DNA of 47,155 nucleotides from the NCBI GenBank assembly GCA_015487785.1, contig WFPC01000049.1, positions 1 to 47,155 of the forward strand, written 5' to 3'. Made by a program: the position numbers and the translations under genes. Below are positions 44,349 to 47,155 of the stretch, piece after piece. Source of the DNA: Gammaproteobacteria bacterium (GTDB taxonomy: Bacteria > Pseudomonadota > Gammaproteobacteria > S012-40). Below the pieces are notes generated by a model. That model made no database searches. It had not been told where the DNA came from and saw only the letters and a list, made by a program, of their open reading frames with translations. Numbering within the stretch: position 1 is the stretch's first letter; every line of letters begins with the position of its first letter.

Positions 44349-45089
44349 GTGGATCGGATGCTTTACATCGGGATGTCGGGGGCCAAGGAACGCATGCTGG
44401 CCCAGGCGGTGAACAACAACAACCTGGCCAATGTCAGCACGGTGGGTTTTCGCGCCGACCTGGAACAGGCCCGCAGCATGCCGGTGTTTGGGCCGGGACT
44501 GCCCAGCCGGGCGTTTGCCATGACCGAGCGACCCGGGATCGATTTTTCACCAGGTACCCTGGACATCACCGGCGACCCTATGAATGTGGCGGTCAAGGGT
44601 GAGGGCTGGATCGCAGTGCAGGCCCCCGATGGTAGCGAGGCTTTCACCCGCGATGGCAATCTGCGTGTTACTCCCCAAGGCTTTCTGGTCAATGGCGCCG
44701 GTCACCAGGTGATGGGCAATGGCGGGCCGATTTCCCTGCCGCCGGCCAAAACGGTCAGCGTCGGTGTCGATGGCACCATCACCATCGTTCCCTTGGGGCA
44801 GGCCGCCTCCACCTTGGTCGAGGTGGATCGCATCAAGCTGGTCAAGCCGGATCCTCTCAAGCTGATCAAGGGCGAAGATGGTCTGTTGCGCCTGCGTGAG
44901 CCGGAGCCGGTCAACCCCGATGCCAGTGTACGGCTGGAGACCGGCATGCTCGAGCGTAGTAATGTGAACCCGGTGGAGGTGATGGCCAAGATGATCACCC
45001 TGGCGCGGGGCTTCGAGATGCAGGTCAAGATCATGAAGACCGCCGACGAGATCGACCGCGCCAGTGAAGAGCTGGTGCGCATGGGCTGA
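44349..45089 (+). CDS. flgF: FlgF proximal rod protein
   Basis: The protein has 246 residues from GTG 44349. MDRMLYIGMSGAKE and the NNNLANVSTVGFRADLEQ block match FlgF, and GTLDITGDPMNVAVKGEGWI is the characteristic mid-region. The C-terminus (VMAKMITLARGFEMQVKIMK) is intact. In related bacteria flgG follows immediately; here the next gene is an unrelated DUF3592 protein. Confidence 0.94.
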   Translation: MDRMLYIGMSGAKERMLAQAVNNNNLANVSTVGFRADLEQARSMPVFGPGLPSRAFAMTERPGIDFSPGTLDITGDPMNVAVKGEGWIAVQAPDGSEAFTRDGNLRVTPQGFLVNGAGHQVMGNGGPISLPPAKTVSVGVDGTITIVPLGQAASTLVEVDRIKLVKPDPLKLIKGEDGLLRLREPEPVNPDASVRLETGMLERSNVNPVEVMAKMITLARGFEMQVKIMKTADEIDRASEELVRMG

Positions 45090-45111
45090 TTCCCACTCGC
45101 TGTGTTTGCGG

Positions 45112-45117
45112 TATACT
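45112..45117 (+). promoter_or_regulatory. Candidate -10 element before the DUF3592 gene
   Basis: TATACT lies 31 bp before the TTG start and 22 bp after the flgF stop. The -35 region is not convincing. It suggests that transcription restarts here rather than continuing from the flagellar operon. Confidence 0.35.
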
Positions 45118-45148
45118 GCCCTCGGTTCAATGCAGGGGGCAGGAATCC

Positions 45149-45577
45149 TTGAGTTACTATGCCATCATCGTCGGCGCCTTTCTGGTGACCGGACTCGTTC
45201 TTACTGCCTATGGCTGGCGCGTGTTCCAAAAGGGACGCCAGGCCCGCCGGTGGCCATCGGTGCAGGGGCGCATCGTGCGCGCCGAGGAGACCTCGGCGGA
45301 AGACGATCTGTTGCCCGATATCCGTTTTTGCTACCGTGTCGACGGGCGTGACTATGAAGGCCGGCTGCAATTTCCCGCCGGTACCGCGCCCATGCCGGGC
45401 TTCGCCCGTCACCAGGTGGAGAAATATCCCCTGGGCCACGAGGTGACGGTGTATTACGATCCACAATGCCCCCAGCGGGCCACCCTGGAGCCAGGCGCCG
45501 CCGATGACTGGATGCTGCTGGCCGTGGGCATCGGCGTCACCCTGCTGGGCATAGGCGCCATGTTCTTCCGTGGCTGA
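45149..45577 (+). CDS. DUF3592 membrane protein
   Basis: The protein has 142 residues from TTG 45149, chosen because AGGA lies eight bases upstream and the first membrane helix begins at once (YYAIIVGAFLVTGLVLTAYG). A beta-rich exposed part (WPSVQGRIVRAE, YEGRLQF, GHEVTVYYDPQCPQRATLEP) and a second helix (about 122-140) follow. This is the DUF3592 pattern; no function is established. It lies between flgF and the transporter gene, with which it may form an operon (23-bp gap). Confidence 0.8.
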   Translation: MSYYAIIVGAFLVTGLVLTAYGWRVFQKGRQARRWPSVQGRIVRAEETSAEDDLLPDIRFCYRVDGRDYEGRLQFPAGTAPMPGFARHQVEKYPLGHEVTVYYDPQCPQRATLEPGAADDWMLLAVGIGVTLLGIGAMFFRG

Positions 45578-45600
45578 CGACCGCAAAGTAGTACTGGAAC

Positions 45601-47055
45601 ATGAATGCCCGGATCAAGTCATTCGCCCTGTTGGCCGGTCCCGTCCTGGCGTTGATATTTCCTCTCCTGCTCGATGTTCCGGAACATCCCCAGGCACCGG
45701 TGATGGCCGGTATCGCCGCCTGGATGGCGCTGTGGTGGATCAGCGAATGCGTGCCACTGGCGGTCACCGCTCTGATTCCCCTGTTGGCCCTGCCGCTCAC
45801 CGGTATTGGCACGGCCAAGGAGATTGCCCCGCGCTACATGACCAGCATCATGTTTCTGTTCATCGGTGGATTTCTGATCGCCCAGGCGCTGGAGCGCACC
45901 GGTTTACACCGGCGCATGGCTCTGGCCATTCTCGGCCGTTGGCATGCCAGCCCCTTGCAGATGTTGACGGGTTTCGCTGTTGCCACTGCCTTTTTGTCGT
46001 TGTGGATCTCCAATACCGCCACCGCCATGCTCATGCTCACCGTGGCCCTGGCGGTACTGGCCCGGCTGGATCAGGAAAGTGATGCCGGCAGCGGGACGCC
46101 CTTTGCCGCTGCATTGCTTCTGATGATCGCCTATGCCGCCAACATCGGCGGTATGGGTACCCCGGTGGGCACGGTCCCCAACCTGGTTTTGCTGGAAACC
46201 CTGGAGAGTTATGCACCCCAGCTCCGGCCGACGTTTCTGCAATGGATGCTGATGGGCATCCCCGTGGTACTGCTGGGCTTGCTGCTGGTGGGTTGGTTGC
46301 TGGGGCGGCGCTTGCGAGGAATGCACTGGCCGAGCGTGGAGGCTGGGGACAGCCTGCGTCAAGAGGGGCAGGCTCTGGGCCCCATGCGCCGGGAAGAGCG
46401 CTATGTGGCCTGGGTTTTGGGTCTGACAGCGCTGGCCTGGCTGACGCGCAAGGGCATCAGTTTCGACAGTTTCACCCTGCCGGGCTGGAGCAGCCTGTTG
46501 CCCCATTCGGGCATAGACGATGGCAGCGTGGCCATTGCCGGGGCATTGAGTCTGTTTTTGCTGCGCGACCGGCAGGGCCAGCCCATCTTGGGACAGGAGG
46601 CTTTCATGCGGCTTCCCTGGGGCATCCTGATCCTGCTCGGTGGCGGCTTCGCCCTGGCCACCGGCATGCAGCAATCGGGTTTGTCGAGCTGGTTGGGGGA
46701 GCAATTGAACACGCTTGCCGGCATACCCTTGCCACTGTTGCTGATCCTGGTGGCCTTGCTGATGGTGTTTCTCACCGAGGTCACCAGCAATACCGCCATT
46801 ACCCAGGTCATGCTGCCCATCCTGGCCTCGGTGGCCCTGGGGGGAAACATGGATCTCACCGTTTTGCTCATGGTGGCCACCTTCTGCGCCTCTTGTGCTT
46901 TCATGCTGCCGGTGGCCACGCCGCCCAACGCCATCGTGTTCGGTTCCCAGCGCATTCCCATGCAGCAGATGGTGCGCAATGGCATCGTGCTCAATCTCAC
47001 CATGCCCTTGCTGATCGTGGCCGCGGTGTTGCTGTTGCGGCCGCTGTTTCCATGA
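45601..47055 (+). CDS. SLC13/DASS-family sodium-coupled anion transporter
   Basis: The protein has 484 residues with about 11-12 membrane helices. Both SNT motifs of the divalent-anion:sodium symporter fold are present (LWISNTATAMLMLT and EVTSNTAITQVMLPI), as is the GGMGTPVGTVPNLV segment and the late CAFMLPVATPPNAIVFGS. Members carry C4-dicarboxylates, citrate or sulfate into the cell; the substrate cannot be decided here. ATG 45601 lacks a strong ribosome-binding site. Confidence 0.9.
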   Translation: MNARIKSFALLAGPVLALIFPLLLDVPEHPQAPVMAGIAAWMALWWISECVPLAVTALIPLLALPLTGIGTAKEIAPRYMTSIMFLFIGGFLIAQALERTGLHRRMALAILGRWHASPLQMLTGFAVATAFLSLWISNTATAMLMLTVALAVLARLDQESDAGSGTPFAAALLLMIAYAANIGGMGTPVGTVPNLVLLETLESYAPQLRPTFLQWMLMGIPVVLLGLLLVGWLLGRRLRGMHWPSVEAGDSLRQEGQALGPMRREERYVAWVLGLTALAWLTRKGISFDSFTLPGWSSLLPHSGIDDGSVAIAGALSLFLLRDRQGQPILGQEAFMRLPWGILILLGGGFALATGMQQSGLSSWLGEQLNTLAGIPLPLLLILVALLMVFLTEVTSNTAITQVMLPILASVALGGNMDLTVLLMVATFCASCAFMLPVATPPNAIVFGSQRIPMQQMVRNGIVLNLTMPLLIVAAVLLLRPLFP

Positions 47056-47155
47056 TGGCTTGAATTGCCCACAGCCCTGATCTATACCCAAGGGGGAGTG
47101 ATCCGGAGAAGGTCGCTTGAACGGGGATACAGGGATGTGAGGGGGCTGCCATGGG
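47056..47155 (+). other. Window end; possible start of another gene
   Basis: No gene is recognised in the last 100 bases. An ATG at 47151 lies after GAGGGGG and could be the start of the next plus-strand gene, but only five bases are visible. Confidence 0.2.

Overview
The window looks like chromosomal DNA of a GC-rich, flagellated gammaproteobacterium. This is an inference from the gene set: flgN-flgM-flgA divergent from cheV-cheR-flgBCDEF, DarP/YjgA next to PepN, a YccA-type BI-1 protein, and many C-terminal-Phe outer-membrane barrels. I cannot name a genus. No rRNA, tRNA or CRISPR array was seen.

Layout. (a) 1-6.4 kb is a worn accessory flank: the 3' end of a HigB-like toxin with HigA, a PDZ-less trypsin-like protease, and a very large secreted Ig/FG-GAP/PASTA protein that is cut at its 5' end and broken by a frameshift near 2935. 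(b) 6.4-10.8 kb has YccA, then a porin / PstS-like protein / chemoreceptor cassette closed by three interlocked terminator hairpins. (c) 10.9-14.3 kb has two DUF1566 envelope proteins (one a Calx-beta lipoprotein) and two small envelope proteins. (d) 14.4-17.6 kb has darP and pepN. (e) 17.6-32.0 kb, minus strand, is the most unusual block: a DUF748/AsmA-like protein, a DUF1302-like barrel, a second barrel, a 1222-residue periplasmic TPR protein, and a 1769-residue TPR protein ending in an outer-membrane barrel. The two giant TPR proteins are co-linear paralogues, and each is built from a tandem module of exactly 528 residues. (f) 32.1-36.6 kb has an HD-GYP protein with a dead receiver, an unusual chemoreceptor, a SleB-type hydrolase and an HNH protein. 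(g) 36.7-37.5 kb is a RAYT element bounded by perfect 16-bp inverted repeats. (h) 37.5-45.1 kb is the flagellar/chemotaxis cluster, ending abruptly after flgF. (i) 45.1-47.1 kb has a DUF3592 protein and an SLC13/DASS transporter.

How the parts fit. Sigma-28-like promoters precede flgM, the HD-GYP gene and the second chemoreceptor, with a weaker one before cheV. A perfect sigma-54 promoter precedes flgB. The HD-GYP protein and the 33.7-kb chemoreceptor are therefore probably co-expressed with the late flagellar genes. The 17.6-32.0 kb locus is the best candidate for an undescribed system. Its parts (inner-membrane AsmA-like protein, periplasmic TPR scaffold, TPR-barrel, two further barrels) span the envelope and recall the TPR-barrel exporters of exopolysaccharides (BcsC, PelB), but no synthase or glycan-modifying enzyme lies beside them.
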